Positions 35,177-44,500 are shown, numbered from the stretch's first letter. The stretch is 64,000 nt of DNA from Hydrogenimonas cancrithermarum (GCF_030296055.1 NZ_AP027370.1:944501-1008500), one strand, 5' to 3'. A program made the numbers and translations. The notes: generated by a model from the sequence alone, not told the origin.

Positions 35177-37147
35177 TTGCTCTTCGAACTGAAAAGCGAT
35201 TTCGAACCTTCCGGCGATCAGCCGCAGGCGATCAAACTGCTGACCAACTCCATCGAGGCGGGGCACCGCTACCAGACACTGCTCGGCGTCACCGGAAGCG
35301 GCAAGACTTTCACGATGGCGCAGATCATCCAGAAGCTGCAGATCCCGACGCTCATCATGACTCACAACAAGACACTGGCGGCACAGCTTTACAGCGAATT
35401 CAAGGGTTTTTTCCCCAACAACCATGTCGAGTACTTCATCAGCTACTACGACTACTACCAGCCCGAAGCCTACATCCCGAGGCAGGATCTCTTCATCGAA
35501 AAGGACAGTTCGATCAACGAAGAGCTCGAACGACTGCGTCTCAGTGCGACGGCGAGCTTGCTGACATATGATGACGTCATCGTCGTCGCATCGGTTTCGG
35601 CGAACTACGGCCTTGGTAACCCGATCGAGTTCAAAAAGATGGTCCAGAAACTGGAAATCGGTGACGAGATCGACCAGCGCACGCTGCTGCTGCGGCTGGT
35701 CGAGATGGGGTACAAGCGCAACGACAACTTCTTCGACCGCGGCGATTTCCGCCTCAGCGGGGACGTCATCGACATCTACCCCGCCTACAGCGAAGAGGAA
35801 GCCATACGCGTCGAGTTTTTCGGTGACGAGATCGAGGCGATCTACACTTTCGACCCACTGACCAACCGCAAGATCGAAGAGCTGAAAACCACGACGATCT
35901 ACGCCGCCAGCAACTTCATCGTCGGCGGCGACAAGCTGCAGGAGGCGATCAAGAGCATCGAAGAGGAGCTGGCCGAACGGCTCGCCTGGTTCAAAAAAGA
36001 GGGCAAACTTCTCGAGTACCAGCGCCTCAAGCAGCGCACCGAGTTCGACCTCGAGATGCTCGAAACCACCGGTATGTGCAAAGGGATCGAAAATTACGCC
36101 CGCCACCTGACCGACAAAAAGCCCGGCGAAGCACCCTATTCTCTGCTCGACTACTTCGAGATCAAAGGCAAGCCATACCTCATCATCGTCGACGAATCAC
36201 ACGTGAGCCTCCCGCAGTTTCGCGGGATGTACGCAGGCGACAGAAGCCGCAAGGAAGTACTGGTGGAGTACGGCTTCCGGCTTCCCAGTGCGCTCGACAA
36301 CCGGCCGCTCAAATTCGAAGAGTTTATCGACAAAGCGCCCCACTACCTCTTTGTCTCGGCGACGCCTGCCGAACTGGAGATCGAGCTGAGCGCCGTCGTC
36401 GCCGAACAGATCATCCGTCCGACGGGGCTGCTGGACCCGGAAGTGGAGATCGTCGACAGCGAATATCAGGTGGAGCACCTGTACGATCAGATCAAAAAGG
36501 TGGTCGAACGGAATGAGCGGGTACTCGTGACGGTGCTTACAAAAAAAATGGCCGAAGAGCTGACCACCTACTACAACGACCTGGGGCTGCGCGTCAAATA
36601 TATGCACTCCGATATCGACGCTATCGAGCGCAACCAGATCATCCGAAGCTTACGGATGGGAGAATTCGACGTGCTGGTGGGGATCAACCTCCTGCGCGAG
36701 GGGCTCGATCTGCCCGAAGTGAGTCTCGTGGCGATCCTCGATGCCGACAAAGAGGGGTTTCTACGTTCCGAGACGGCGTTGATCCAGACAATGGGCCGTG
36801 CGGCGCGAAACCTCAACGGCCGCGTGTTGATGTACGCCAAAAAAGAGACCCCTTCGATGAAACGGGCGATCGACATCACGCAGCACCGCCGCGAACGGCA
36901 GATGATCTACAACGAAGAGCACGGTATCACACCCAAGTCGGTCGGACGGCGTCTCGACGAAAACTTGAAACTCGAAGACCACGGCATTCTCTACGAAAAG
37001 AAGAGTAAAATCGAAAGAATGCCGGCCAAGGAGCGGCAGAAGATGGTCAAAGAGCTGACCAAAAAAATGCAAGAAGCGGCCAAAAAACTGGAGTTCGAAG
37101 AGGCGGCCAGACTGCGCGACCAGATCAATAAGATCAAACAGTTGTAA
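35177..37147 (+). CDS. uvrB: Excinuclease ABC subunit B
   Basis: A 656-residue DNA repair helicase-like subunit that verifies damage with UvrA and recruits UvrC. Walker A is GVTGSGKTF, the beta-hairpin region [21 protein letters not shown] is intact, [10 protein letters not shown] is motif II, and the C-terminal UVR domain ([22 protein letters not shown]) is present. The start is a TTG ([19 protein letters not shown]) with AAAAAGGAG at proper spacing; no better ATG exists. Confidence 0.96.
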   Translation: MLFELKSDFEPSGDQPQAIKLLTNSIEAGHRYQTLLGVTGSGKTFTMAQIIQKLQIPTLIMTHNKTLAAQLYSEFKGFFPNNHVEYFISYYDYYQPEAYIPRQDLFIEKDSSINEELERLRLSATASLLTYDDVIVVASVSANYGLGNPIEFKKMVQKLEIGDEIDQRTLLLRLVEMGYKRNDNFFDRGDFRLSGDVIDIYPAYSEEEAIRVEFFGDEIEAIYTFDPLTNRKIEELKTTTIYAASNFIVGGDKLQEAIKSIEEELAERLAWFKKEGKLLEYQRLKQRTEFDLEMLETTGMCKGIENYARHLTDKKPGEAPYSLLDYFEIKGKPYLIIVDESHVSLPQFRGMYAGDRSRKEVLVEYGFRLPSALDNRPLKFEEFIDKAPHYLFVSATPAELEIELSAVVAEQIIRPTGLLDPEVEIVDSEYQVEHLYDQIKKVVERNERVLVTVLTKKMAEELTTYYNDLGLRVKYMHSDIDAIERNQIIRSLRMGEFDVLVGINLLREGLDLPEVSLVAILDADKEGFLRSETALIQTMGRAARNLNGRVLMYAKKETPSMKRAIDITQHRRERQMIYNEEHGITPKSVGRRLDENLKLEDHGILYEKKSKIERMPAKERQKMVKELTKKMQEAAKKLEFEEAARLRDQINKIKQL

Positions 37148-37207
37148 GTGAATAGTGCGTATAAATTTATGGTATATTCTCTGAACTTTTCCTGAAGAGG
37201 AGTCAAC

Positions 37208-37744
37208 ATGTTGCTGCGATACAAAGAGTGGTTTCCGAAATTTGGCGAAAACACATGGACAGCGCCCGATGCCACCGTTATCGGGAATGTCGAAACGGGC
37301 GAGGAGTGCTCCATATGGTTCGGCTGTGTCATCCGCGGCGACGTGCACAAGATACGCATCGGCGACCGCACCAACATCCAGGATCTGACGATGATCCATG
37401 TCACCCACTATAAAAATCCCGACATGAGCGACGGCCATCCGACGATCATCGGCAGTGACGTCACCGTCGGCCACCGCGTCATGCTGCACGGCTGTACCAT
37501 CGAAGAGGGCTGTCTTATCGGAATGAACAGCACCATTCTCGACGGCGCCGTCATCGGCAAGGAGTCGATCGTAGGGGCGGGCGCGCTCGTCACCGGTGGC
37601 AAAAAGTTCCCGCCGCGAAGCCTCATCATCGGTTCGCCCGCCAAAGTCGTGCGCCAGCTGAGCGATGAAGAGGTCGAAGAGCTATACGCTTCGGCTCGCC
37701 GATACGTCGCGTTCAAAAACGACTACATCGATTTCCTGGCATGA
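37208..37744 (+). CDS. Gamma carbonic anhydrase family protein
   Basis: A 178-residue left-handed beta-helix protein of the YrdA/CaiE group. Hexapeptide turns run through the whole length (VIGNVETGEECSIWFGCVIRGDVHKIRIGDRTNIQDLTMIHV), and the likely zinc histidines are in MIHVTHY and GHRVMLHG. Members may hydrate carbon dioxide or have other roles. A ribosome-binding site (GAGGAG) precedes it, and the stop overlaps the TRIC-family gene by 4 bp. Confidence 0.9.
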   Translation: MLLRYKEWFPKFGENTWTAPDATVIGNVETGEECSIWFGCVIRGDVHKIRIGDRTNIQDLTMIHVTHYKNPDMSDGHPTIIGSDVTVGHRVMLHGCTIEEGCLIGMNSTILDGAVIGKESIVGAGALVTGGKKFPPRSLIIGSPAKVVRQLSDEEVEELYASARRYVAFKNDYIDFLA

Positions 37745-38352
37745 GCCTTTTTGCCGCAGCCGACGCGATCGGTCTCGTGACCTTTGCCGTCAGCGGCTTT
37801 CTGATGGGAGTACGCAAAGGGCTCGATCTACTCGGCATCGTCATCGCCGCGTTTCTGACGGCACTCGGCGGCGGCGTCATCCGCGACGTCATCGTCGGGC
37901 GCATGCCCATCGCCTTTACCGAAGGCAGCGTGCTTCTATTCGTCGTTGCCGGCATCGTGCTGGCACTCTCGCTCAAACTCCATAAAAAAGAGCGGCCCGA
38001 GCGTTTCGCCATCTTCATCGTCATGGACAGCATCGGGCTCGTCGCATTCGCGATCACGGGGGCGCTGGTCGGCATCGAAGCTAAGTTCAATCTCTTCGGC
38101 GTGATGCTGCTCGCCTTCATGACCGCCGTCGGAGGCGGCATGCTGCGCGACATGATGGTCAACGAAGTCCCCATCGTGCTCACGAGCGATTTTTACGGCA
38201 CCATCGCCTTGCTGATCGCCCTTCTTGTCTACCTGTGCAGTCTCGTCGGATGCCTTGGTACCTTTACATTGATGAGCATCGCCGCCGGGGCGCTCTTTTT
38301 GCGCCTTCTCGCCTACTACAAAAAATGGCAACTACCCAAACTTGGAGGATAA
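37741..38352 (+). CDS. TRIC-family (UPF0126) cation channel
   Basis: A 203-residue inner-membrane protein with about seven hydrophobic segments and an internal duplication: the first half has LGGGVIRDVIVG and the second VGGGMLRDMMVN, the GGG-x-x-RD motif of bacterial homologues of trimeric intracellular cation channels. It probably conducts monovalent cations as a homotrimer. The start overlaps the gamma carbonic anhydrase gene and the symporter gene follows three bases after the stop, so the three genes form an operon. Confidence 0.9.
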   Translation: MSLFAAADAIGLVTFAVSGFLMGVRKGLDLLGIVIAAFLTALGGGVIRDVIVGRMPIAFTEGSVLLFVVAGIVLALSLKLHKKERPERFAIFIVMDSIGLVAFAITGALVGIEAKFNLFGVMLLAFMTAVGGGMLRDMMVNEVPIVLTSDFYGTIALLIALLVYLCSLVGCLGTFTLMSIAAGALFLRLLAYYKKWQLPKLGG

Positions 38353-38355
38353 TCG

Positions 38356-39540
38356 ATGAAACGCTATCTCTCGACCGAAACACTGACCATCGCCGCCATC
38401 TTTCTCGGCATCGCCGCAGGTGTCTGGATGCCGGAGACGATGCTCTCGCTCAAATGGGTCGGTGATCTCTTTTTGATGCTGCTGAAGATGCTCATCGTCC
38501 CGCTCGTCTTCGCTTCGGTCTTCGTCGCCATCGTTTCGCTCGGAAGCGGCGAAGCGCTCAAAAACCTCGGCCTCAAAGCGTTCGGCTACTACTTCCTCAC
38601 CACCGCGCTGGCCGTGAGCACCGGACTGCTCGTCGTCAACATGATCGAACCGGGTTCGACGCACCAGATGGCAGCCGCGGCAGCAGTCTCCAAGCCTGCG
38701 GAGCACACCTTCGCCTCCCTTCTGCTCTCCTTCGTTCCAAGCAACATTTTCGCATCGCTCAGCGAAGGAAAGATCGTGCAGGTACTGCTTTTCGTCATCT
38801 TCTTCGCCGTGGCGGCCCTCCATCTCGAAACAGCCAGACGCGAGACGCTGCAGGATTTTTTCGAGAGCGTAAACGACGCGATGGGGAAGATCGCCGAATG
38901 GGTCATCGCATTGACGCCGATTGGCGTCTTTTCGCTCATCGGCTACGTGATCGCCAAAGAGGGGCTCGCAACACTGTGGGAGCTTAAAAGCTATGTGCTG
39001 GCGGTGCTCGTCGCACTCTTCATCCATGCGCTTGTCGTCCTGCCCGCCGTCGCGGCTTTCATCGGCCGCTTCAACCCCTTCGATTACTTCAAGAGAGTGC
39101 GCGAAGCGGTGCTCGTCGCCTTCTCGACCGCCTCGAGCTCGGCGACGCTGCCCGTCTCGATCGAAGTCGCATCCGTGCACGGCGGCGTCAAAAAGGAGAG
39201 TGCCGGGTTCATCCTTCCGCTGGGCGCCACCGTCAATATGGACGGCACGGCGCTCTACGAAGCGATCGCCGTCATGTTCATCGCCAACAGCTACGGCGTG
39301 GAGCTCGGTTTTTCGCAGCAGATCGTCATCTTTTTGACGGCGACCTTCGCTTCGATCGGTGCGGCGGGCATTCCGGGAGCGGGACTCGTGATGATGACGA
39401 TGATTTTAAGTGCCGTCGGCCTGCCGCTCGAGGCGATCGGTCTTATCGCCGCCGTCGACAGGATCCTGGACATGTTCCGAACGGCGATCAACGTCTGGGG
39501 AGATCTGCTGGCGGCGAAGGTTCTGAACAGGTTTATATGA
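38356..39540 (+). CDS. Dicarboxylate/amino acid:cation symporter (DAACS family)
   Basis: A 394-residue inner-membrane secondary transporter. Family motifs are visible: FSTASSSATLPVSIE (the serine-rich hairpin tip), LPLGATVNMDGTALYEAIAVMFIANSYG (with NMDGTAL) and FASIGAAGIPGAGLVMMTMILSAVGLP. Such carriers take up glutamate, aspartate or C4-dicarboxylates with Na+ or H+. The exact substrate is not given by sequence. It is the last gene of a three-gene operon. Confidence 0.92.
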   Translation: MKRYLSTETLTIAAIFLGIAAGVWMPETMLSLKWVGDLFLMLLKMLIVPLVFASVFVAIVSLGSGEALKNLGLKAFGYYFLTTALAVSTGLLVVNMIEPGSTHQMAAAAAVSKPAEHTFASLLLSFVPSNIFASLSEGKIVQVLLFVIFFAVAALHLETARRETLQDFFESVNDAMGKIAEWVIALTPIGVFSLIGYVIAKEGLATLWELKSYVLAVLVALFIHALVVLPAVAAFIGRFNPFDYFKRVREAVLVAFSTASSSATLPVSIEVASVHGGVKKESAGFILPLGATVNMDGTALYEAIAVMFIANSYGVELGFSQQIVIFLTATFASIGAAGIPGAGLVMMTMILSAVGLPLEAIGLIAAVDRILDMFRTAINVWGDLLAAKVLNRFI

Positions 39541-39543
39541 AAA

Positions 39544-39603
39544 AGTGGGTAGTGAGACGCCCGCTTTGCGGGCTTAGTGAGTAGTGGGTAGTGAGTAGTG
39601 GGT
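39544..39603. repeat. Heptamer tract (AGTGAGT/AGTGGGT) with GC hairpin inside
   Basis: AGTGGGT-AGTGAGA, then GCCCGC-TTT-GCGGGC (six-pair hairpin), then AGTGAGT-AGTGGGT repeated twice. It follows the symporter stop by three bases. The hairpin could serve as a terminator, though it has no T-run. Confidence 0.8.
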
Positions 39604-39670
39604 AGAGCATTATGGTTAATAGCGCTTCGCACGGGCTTTATCAAAGATGAAACCGACGTAGCCGTATCCG

Positions 39671-39712
39671 TAACTTTTAGTTTTTAACTTTTAGTTTTTA
39701 GTTTTTGGTTTT
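39671..39712. repeat. Degenerate heptamer tract (TAGTTTT/TAACTTT) reaching into the exonuclease gene
   Basis: Six heptads: TAACTTT, TAGTTTT, TAACTTT, TAGTTTT, TAGTTTT, TGGTTTT. The last three and part of the third lie in the 3' end of the DnaQ-like gene and encode its KPKTKN tail, so the tract has supplied its stop codon and last residues. Confidence 0.85.
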
Positions 39713-40500
39713 TCACTCTCCAGCAGGCGTTTCGCCTTCTTCACCGGAAGTTTCGTGAAATCGATCAGCTCTTCGGTCGTTACGACCGATTTCGGAACGT
39801 TTTTCAGTCCGATCTCCAGTACCTTGGAAGCGGTTATCGCATCGGCGTAGGCGCGGTGGTGAACGAGTGTGTTGATATCGAGCACGATATTGAGATGTCC
39901 CAGGCCGTAACGCTCCGCTTCGATCGTGCGACGGGCCAGTTCGATCGTGCAGAGTTTACGGTTGCCCAGCACCCCGAGGCCGAAACGCTCGAAAGAGTGG
40001 GAGATGAAGTTGTAGTCGAACGAAACGTTGTGGGCGACGAAAAGGGTGTCGCCGAGAAACGCCTTGAACTTCGGAAGCATCTTCGCCAGCGGCGGAGCCC
40101 CCTCGAGGTCTTCTGGATTGATTCCCGTGATTTCACTGATCTGATAGGGCAGATAGCTACAGGCGGCAAACGATTCGAAGCGGTCCACGATCTCGCCGTT
40201 TTTCCACTTCAGCGCCCCGATCTCGATGATCTGCGAGCGCATCGGCTGGCTTCCGTTGGTCTCGATGTCGACGATGCAGAAGGTCTCCTCCTCCCATGGC
40301 CTGAAACAGGTTTTCAGCACCACCTCGTCCCCTTCGATATCGATCGGCAAACCCGATGCGATGATCAGCTCCATCAGTGTATCGACATCCTCGAAGAGAG
40401 AATCCCTTGTTTTCATAATCAGCTGTCGAAACCGCTCGAGCTCCATCTTGCCGCCGCTCTTTTTCATCGCGGCGACGATATTGTCGATCAGTGGGCGCAT
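39691..40500 (-). CDS. DnaQ/PolC-type 3'-5' exonuclease (DEDDh)
   Basis: A 269-residue protein with an N-terminal helical region (1-75) and a DEDDh exonuclease domain: FCIVDIETNGSQPMRSQIIEIGALKW (D and E), FVAHNVSFDYNFI (D) and HHRAYADA (H and D). This looks like a proofreading epsilon-like subunit or a stand-alone nuclease; DnaQ paralogues are common. The frame is open upstream but the start is set by overlap with trpF (13 bp). The C-terminal KPKTKN is encoded by a tandem heptamer tract. Confidence 0.85.
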   Translation of the reverse strand: MRPLIDNIVAAMKKSGGKMELERFRQLIMKTRDSLFEDVDTLMELIIASGLPIDIEGDEVVLKTCFRPWEEETFCIVDIETNGSQPMRSQIIEIGALKWKNGEIVDRFESFAACSYLPYQISEITGINPEDLEGAPPLAKMLPKFKAFLGDTLFVAHNVSFDYNFISHSFERFGLGVLGNRKLCTIELARRTIEAERYGLGHLNIVLDINTLVHHRAYADAITASKVLEIGLKNVPKSVVTTEELIDFTKLPVKKAKRLLESEKPKTKN

Positions 40501-41096
40501 CCAGCCTCCTTCGCGGCCTGAACGAACGCACGCACCTTTTCCGGATCTTTCTTTCCTTTCTCCAGCTCCACACCGCTGCTCACATCCACGCCGTAAAAGC
40601 CGTAGCGCCGAACCGCTTCCGCGACATTTTCCGGGGTCAAACCACCGGCGAGAACGATTCTTGAGCAGTCGACCCCTTCGAACCACTCCAGATTGAGCCG
40701 TTTACCGGCTCCGCCATAGCTCTCACAATAGGCGTCCACCAGCCGATAGTGTCCCGCGAAGTTCATCACCTCTTCGGGTTCCCGGGCACGCACCACCGGC
40801 AGCGTTTTGGTCTTCAAGGCATGCAGATAACTCTCGTCCACTTCGAAGTGGATCTGCGCCAGCCCCATGCCCGCTTCGGCACAGGCGATATCGACCTCTA
40901 GCGGCGTACGGTCGACGAAAAGGCCGACACGCTCCACGAAGGGCGGGAGCTGGTCGACGATGGCACGCGCCATTGCAGGGGTAATGAAACGCGGCGATTT
41001 TTCATAAAAGACGAAGCCGAGCGCATCGGCACCCGCTTCTATCGCCGCCATCGCATCTTCATACGAGGTGATACCGCAGATTTTGACGCGCGGCAT
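40488..41096 (-). CDS. trpF: Phosphoribosylanthranilate isomerase
   Basis: A 202-residue TIM-barrel enzyme of tryptophan synthesis. The N-terminus MPRVKICGIT carries the catalytic cysteine region, with DALGFVFYEKSPR and LAGGLTPENVAEAV as phosphate-binding loops and GVDVSSGVE near the end. An upstream in-frame ATG exists, but the 17 extra residues are a translation of the CCTTCTCA/CCTTCCCA repeat tract and so are not used. It is placed after rpe and overlaps the exonuclease gene. Confidence 0.93.
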   Translation of the reverse strand: MPRVKICGITSYEDAMAAIEAGADALGFVFYEKSPRFITPAMARAIVDQLPPFVERVGLFVDRTPLEVDIACAEAGMGLAQIHFEVDESYLHALKTKTLPVVRAREPEEVMNFAGHYRLVDAYCESYGGAGKRLNLEWFEGVDCSRIVLAGGLTPENVAEAVRRYGFYGVDVSSGVELEKGKKDPEKVRAFVQAAKEAGCAH

Positions 41097-41101
41097 TCGC
41101 G

Positions 41102-41156
41102 CCTTCTCACCTTCCCACCTTCTCACCTTCCCACCTTCCGACTTCAAACCTTCAAA
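41102..41156. repeat. Octamer tract (CCTTCTCA/CCTTCCCA) between rpe and trpF
   Basis: CCTTCTCA and CCTTCCCA alternate twice, then CCTTCCGA, CTTCAAA and CCTTCAAA. It is the eight-base variant of the dispersed tandem family. Its right end includes the last codons and stop of rpe. Confidence 0.85.
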
Positions 41157-41785
41157 CTCTCGATCGCTTTGGCGATATTTTCGTGCTTGAAAACATAGCT
41201 TCCCGCGACGACGACGTCGACGCCGGCCGCTTTGAGATCATGGACATTTTTGTCGTTGACGCCGCCGTCAACCTCTATGAGACATTTGGGATTGCGCTTC
41301 TCGACCAGATCTTTCATCCGTTTCGCTTTCTCAATGACACTCGGGATGAACTTCTGCCCGCCGAATCCCGGATTGACACTCATCAGCAGTACCATATCGA
41401 GATCTTCGAGAAGAAACTCGATGCTTTCGGGCCGACTGTGAGGATTGAGCACGATCGCCGGCTTGATGCCGAGTCCCCGGATCTTCTGGATCAGACGGTG
41501 CGGATGCTTCTCCTCCTCGATATGGAAGGAGATGTAGCCCGGCGCCAGAGGTGCAAAGAGGTCGACGAAAAAGGTGTTGTTCTCCACCATCAGGTGGATG
41601 TCGAGCAGTTTGGTGGCGGCCTTGGCGACGGCCTCGACGACCACGGGCCCAATGGTGAGGTTCGGTACGAAATGGCCGTCCATCACATCGACATGGACCA
41701 AATCGCATCCGCCGTCGCAAATCGCTTCGACATCGCGTGCGAGATGTCCGAAATCGGCCGAAAGAATACTCGGGGCTACCAGCAT
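41144..41785 (-). CDS. rpe: Ribulose-phosphate 3-epimerase
   Basis: A 213-residue TIM-barrel enzyme interconverting ribulose-5-phosphate and xylulose-5-phosphate. Motifs VAPSILSADFGHL, LVHVDVMDGHFVPNLTIGP, LLDIHLMVENN, LMSVNPGFGGQKF and EVDGGVNDKNV are all present in order. Of two in-frame ATGs the second has AAGGA properly spaced. The last codons come from the tandem octamer tract. Confidence 0.95.
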   Translation of the reverse strand: MLVAPSILSADFGHLARDVEAICDGGCDLVHVDVMDGHFVPNLTIGPVVVEAVAKAATKLLDIHLMVENNTFFVDLFAPLAPGYISFHIEEEKHPHRLIQKIRGLGIKPAIVLNPHSRPESIEFLLEDLDMVLLMSVNPGFGGQKFIPSVIEKAKRMKDLVEKRNPKCLIEVDGGVNDKNVHDLKAAGVDVVVAGSYVFKHENIAKAIESLKV

Positions 41786-41806
41786 AAACATCCTTTTTTA
41801 CTTTAT

Positions 41807-43204
41807 TTACGGGCTCAAATAGAATGTGAAAGGATAATCATCGAAACTAAAATTAACCTGAACACCCTGTACGCCATCGAGCGTCGAAGCGAGATCGTCG
41901 ATGGAAGTGTAACTTCGCGGAAGGGTGATACTGATATTCACACCCTCCTCTTGCAAAAGTGTCTTGGACTTTCCCGCGACGATGTTGACCAGTTCGCTCA
42001 ACGCATCCGCAAGAATCTCCGTATCGTCACTCTCCTCACCGATCAATAGCGCGCACGACTTTTTTACGAGCTCTTTGGGCATCACCAATGTCATCAACCC
42101 GCCAATATCCCCGTAAAATGCGATGGAACTGGCCATAAGTTCCTCTCCATGGGGTTCGAAAGGCCGAATCTTCATCTCCTCTTTTATGGCGATCATATTG
42201 ACCATCATCTGCAGTGTGCCCATCGCCGCGGAGACCAGTACGGGCAGTCGGGCGACCACCGGCTTCGTGAGCCTGTTTTTCTCTTTTTTCGCGACCGCTC
42301 CGCCGCCGCTCATCGATTGCACCGTTTCGTCGCCGAAAAAATCCGCTTCACTTTCGAAAAACATGATGCCGGCATCTTCGAGCTCTTCGACAAAGCGCTT
42401 CGGAGTCTTCTCCAGATCGAGTCCCACAATGGCGATCAGCGCACCATACTCCGCACCCGCGGTAGAGAGCCGGGAGAAAAAATTCGCGGCATGGATGTTG
42501 AGCGAACTGACACGCGTGGCATCGAACATGAAAAGCTGAAAACCGACTTTGAGGCAGTTTTGATGGTAGACGACGTCGAACTGTTCCGTCACGGTGCCGT
42601 CGAGAAAGCCTTTGAGATAGTAGATAACGCAGTTGCCGCGTGTTTTGGCGGCGATGCGGTTGGCCATCATCCCCAGGTAGGTACTCTCGACGATCTCGAC
42701 AAATTTCTCTTTATCCTCCGCACGCGATGCGAAATCCTCGAAGGTCTGGACCACCACCGGGTTGTAACCCCGATCGAAGACCTCTATCGCCTGCATACTC
42801 CGCTGTGTTGCATCTTCATTGTAGACAAGAACGTTCTCTTCACCCTCTTTCGCTTCGTTCCCCCCTGCGAAAAGCAATGCGATATCGATCGTTTTGAAAA
42901 GAGAAAAAGGGACTTCCCCATCGAAAAATTTGAAAAAGGCTTCGTATTGCCTTCGCGTATAGTCACAAAAACCGATCGTCACACGCATCTGTTTCTGAAG
43001 TTTCGTCAACATGTCGAGAAGAATGGTGATGCCGTTTATGTTGAAAAAGACCACCTTCTTCAAAGAGACGAGAACCATCGAGACATTGGTGCTGCGAACC
43101 GTTTGCATCTCCTGAATCGAAATGAGCTGCGATGCATTGTTTCCGTCGAGAAATCCCTGAGGTGCGAAAAGTGCGATCTTCTGTTTTTTGATAATCGGCC
43201 TCAT
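41807..43204 (-). CDS. Two STAS-like domains fused to a CheX-like phosphatase domain
   Basis: A 465-residue soluble protein. Residues about 1-115 (KIALFAPQGFLDGNNASQL...VFFNINGITILLDML) and about 180-290 (VIYYLKGFLDGTVTEQFD...SSLNIHAANFFSRL) look like two STAS-type domains. Residues about 310-465 resemble the CheX/CheC class of CheY phosphatases, with ILADALSELVNIVAGKSK carrying the E-x2-N signature. The combination suggests an output or adaptor protein in chemotaxis or a stress switch. The frame is open upstream; the ATG that overlaps the HDOD gene stop by 4 bp is the start. Confidence 0.8.
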   Translation of the reverse strand: MRPIIKKQKIALFAPQGFLDGNNASQLISIQEMQTVRSTNVSMVLVSLKKVVFFNINGITILLDMLTKLQKQMRVTIGFCDYTRRQYEAFFKFFDGEVPFSLFKTIDIALLFAGGNEAKEGEENVLVYNEDATQRSMQAIEVFDRGYNPVVVQTFEDFASRAEDKEKFVEIVESTYLGMMANRIAAKTRGNCVIYYLKGFLDGTVTEQFDVVYHQNCLKVGFQLFMFDATRVSSLNIHAANFFSRLSTAGAEYGALIAIVGLDLEKTPKRFVEELEDAGIMFFESEADFFGDETVQSMSGGGAVAKKEKNRLTKPVVARLPVLVSAAMGTLQMMVNMIAIKEEMKIRPFEPHGEELMASSIAFYGDIGGLMTLVMPKELVKKSCALLIGEESDDTEILADALSELVNIVAGKSKTLLQEEGVNISITLPRSYTSIDDLASTLDGVQGVQVNFSFDDYPFTFYLSP

Positions 43205-44007
43205 TCGATTCCTATCACATTCTCGAAAGTCTCCAGTGCCGGTGTCGCAAACTCGGGATTGAAACTTATAAAGGCGTTCGCACCGGCTTCCAACATGATC
43301 GGCCGGCTGAGCTCGTAAAAAAGAAGCAGGTGCAGCAGACGTGCCAGACGGCACAGCGTATCGTCTCCTTTCGCTTCCATGCAGGAGAGGTTGCCGAAAG
43401 CCAGCCTCACGAGCCGAATGACATCCTCGTCCACCTCCCATTTTTTCGCTATGACGGCGACCAGCTGTTCGAACCTCAGATGGCTTACGCGCTCCAAAAT
43501 CGTATCCAGATCGTAGTCTCCGCTCTCTCTCAGCAGCGCCACATCGGAAGCGTGTTCACCGAAAACCGCATCGGCCACCACGAGCCCCCCGCTCATCACG
43601 GCAGCGGCGCTCAAAAATTTTTCATCTGCCGATTCATGCCTTACAAGCATTTCCCATTTGTGCATCAATGCCGTCTGGAAATGGGTAAAATCATCGTTGG
43701 AAAGAGCGAAATAACGCCATTTTTCAGGTGCGATACGGCTTACCATATAGGCGTACAGCAACTCTTTCGCACGCTCGACGCCGAGTGCCGAAAAGATCTG
43801 TGCCGGATCGTTCACCCTGTTGCGAAAGCCGTAAGCGGCACTGTTGACGACCCGTTTGAGATAGCCGATCAATCCCGCATCCGAAGCGGCCGCTTTGGCG
43901 GCAGCCGCCAAATTCCCTTTTTCCAGGGCGTTCAGGCTTTTCTGTAAACTTTCCGGCAATGGCGGGACGCGTTGCAAATAGATATCGATCTGTTGGGGTG
44001 TAACCAT
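43201..44007 (-). CDS. HDOD-domain protein
   Basis: A 268-residue soluble protein whose pattern (LPESLQKSLNALEKGNLAAAAKAAASDAGLIGYLKRVVNSAAYG, then FSALGVERAKELLYAYMVSRI, then LMHKWEMLVRHESADEKFLSAAAVMSGGLVVAD) is that of HDOD domains, catalytically inactive HD-related modules found in two-component and cyclic-dinucleotide systems. It is coupled to the STAS-CheX gene by a 4-bp overlap, implying a joint role in signalling. Confidence 0.8.
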   Translation of the reverse strand: MVTPQQIDIYLQRVPPLPESLQKSLNALEKGNLAAAAKAAASDAGLIGYLKRVVNSAAYGFRNRVNDPAQIFSALGVERAKELLYAYMVSRIAPEKWRYFALSNDDFTHFQTALMHKWEMLVRHESADEKFLSAAAVMSGGLVVADAVFGEHASDVALLRESGDYDLDTILERVSHLRFEQLVAVIAKKWEVDEDVIRLVRLAFGNLSCMEAKGDDTLCRLARLLHLLLFYELSRPIMLEAGANAFISFNPEFATPALETFENVIGIE

Positions 44008-44071
44008 CTACGGGCCTTGTGCTATTTGCCTTTATTATACACCATTTCAATCTACTTAAACAATACTCACG

Positions 44072-44090
44072 GCATCGCATGAAGCGATGC
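44072..44090. repeat. Seven-pair hairpin in the HDOD/rpmB divergent gap
   Basis: GCATCGC-ATGAA-GCGATGC. It might act in either transcript; the rest of the 270-bp gap shows AT-rich promoter-like sequence (near 44150-44200) but no clear consensus pair. Confidence 0.45.
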
Positions 44091-44277
44091 TCGTCGCACT
44101 TGGACACTTTGAGCGAGTCGACATGGACAAAAGCCGAACATTCTAAATCGATTCTTAATTTAAGCAAACTCTATGGTTCATTTCAATAGAATTAGCCAAC
44201 TTAAAGTCCAGGCGAAGAAATGATCGCACGATTATTGCGGCAAGGACTTACATCACTCAAATTCAAAGGTTTAAACC

Positions 44278-44469
44278 ATGGCACGTAAATGCGCAATTAC
44301 CGGTAAAGGCCCAATGTCTGGCAACAACGTCAGCCACGCCCACAACAAAACCAAACGACGCTTTTTGCCGAACCTTCGTACGGTACGCATCACCCTCGAA
44401 GACGGTACACGCAAAAAGATCCGAGTTGCGGCTTCTACACTCCGCACGATGAAAAAACAGGGCGCTTAA
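44278..44469 (+). CDS. rpmB: 50S ribosomal protein L28
   Basis: A 63-residue ribosomal protein beginning [33 protein letters not shown], the L28 signature, ending RTMKKQGA. It lacks the zinc-binding CxxC pair seen in some L28 proteins (one Cys only). AAAGG lies nine bases before the ATG. A short upstream frame (22 codons from 44220) overlaps the start, possibly a leader peptide. Confidence 0.97.
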   Translation: MARKCAITGKGPMSGNNVSHAHNKTKRRFLPNLRTVRITLEDGTRKKIRVAASTLRTMKKQGA

Positions 44470-44479
44470 CCCCTGTTTT

Positions 44480-44500
44480 GCCAAAGGCGTCTCCTTTGGC
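44480..44500 (+). terminator. Hairpin after rpmB
   Basis: GCCAAAGG-CGTCT-CCTTTGGC, eight pairs, 10 bp after the rpmB stop and followed by TTGTCTCG without a clean T-run. It probably separates rpmB from argJ expression. Confidence 0.55.

Noticed and set aside
34913-36106. A 474-codon minus frame running through uvrB and the GAGTTTT tract into the coiled-coil gene
   Set aside because: It is antisense to uvrB, and the tract is read as a repeated LKTQNSK peptide. The promoter and ribosome site place the real start at 34912.
41097-41147. Longer TrpF with 17 extra N-terminal residues
   Set aside because: The extra residues are translated from the octamer tract; the usual TrpF start is MPRVKICGIT.
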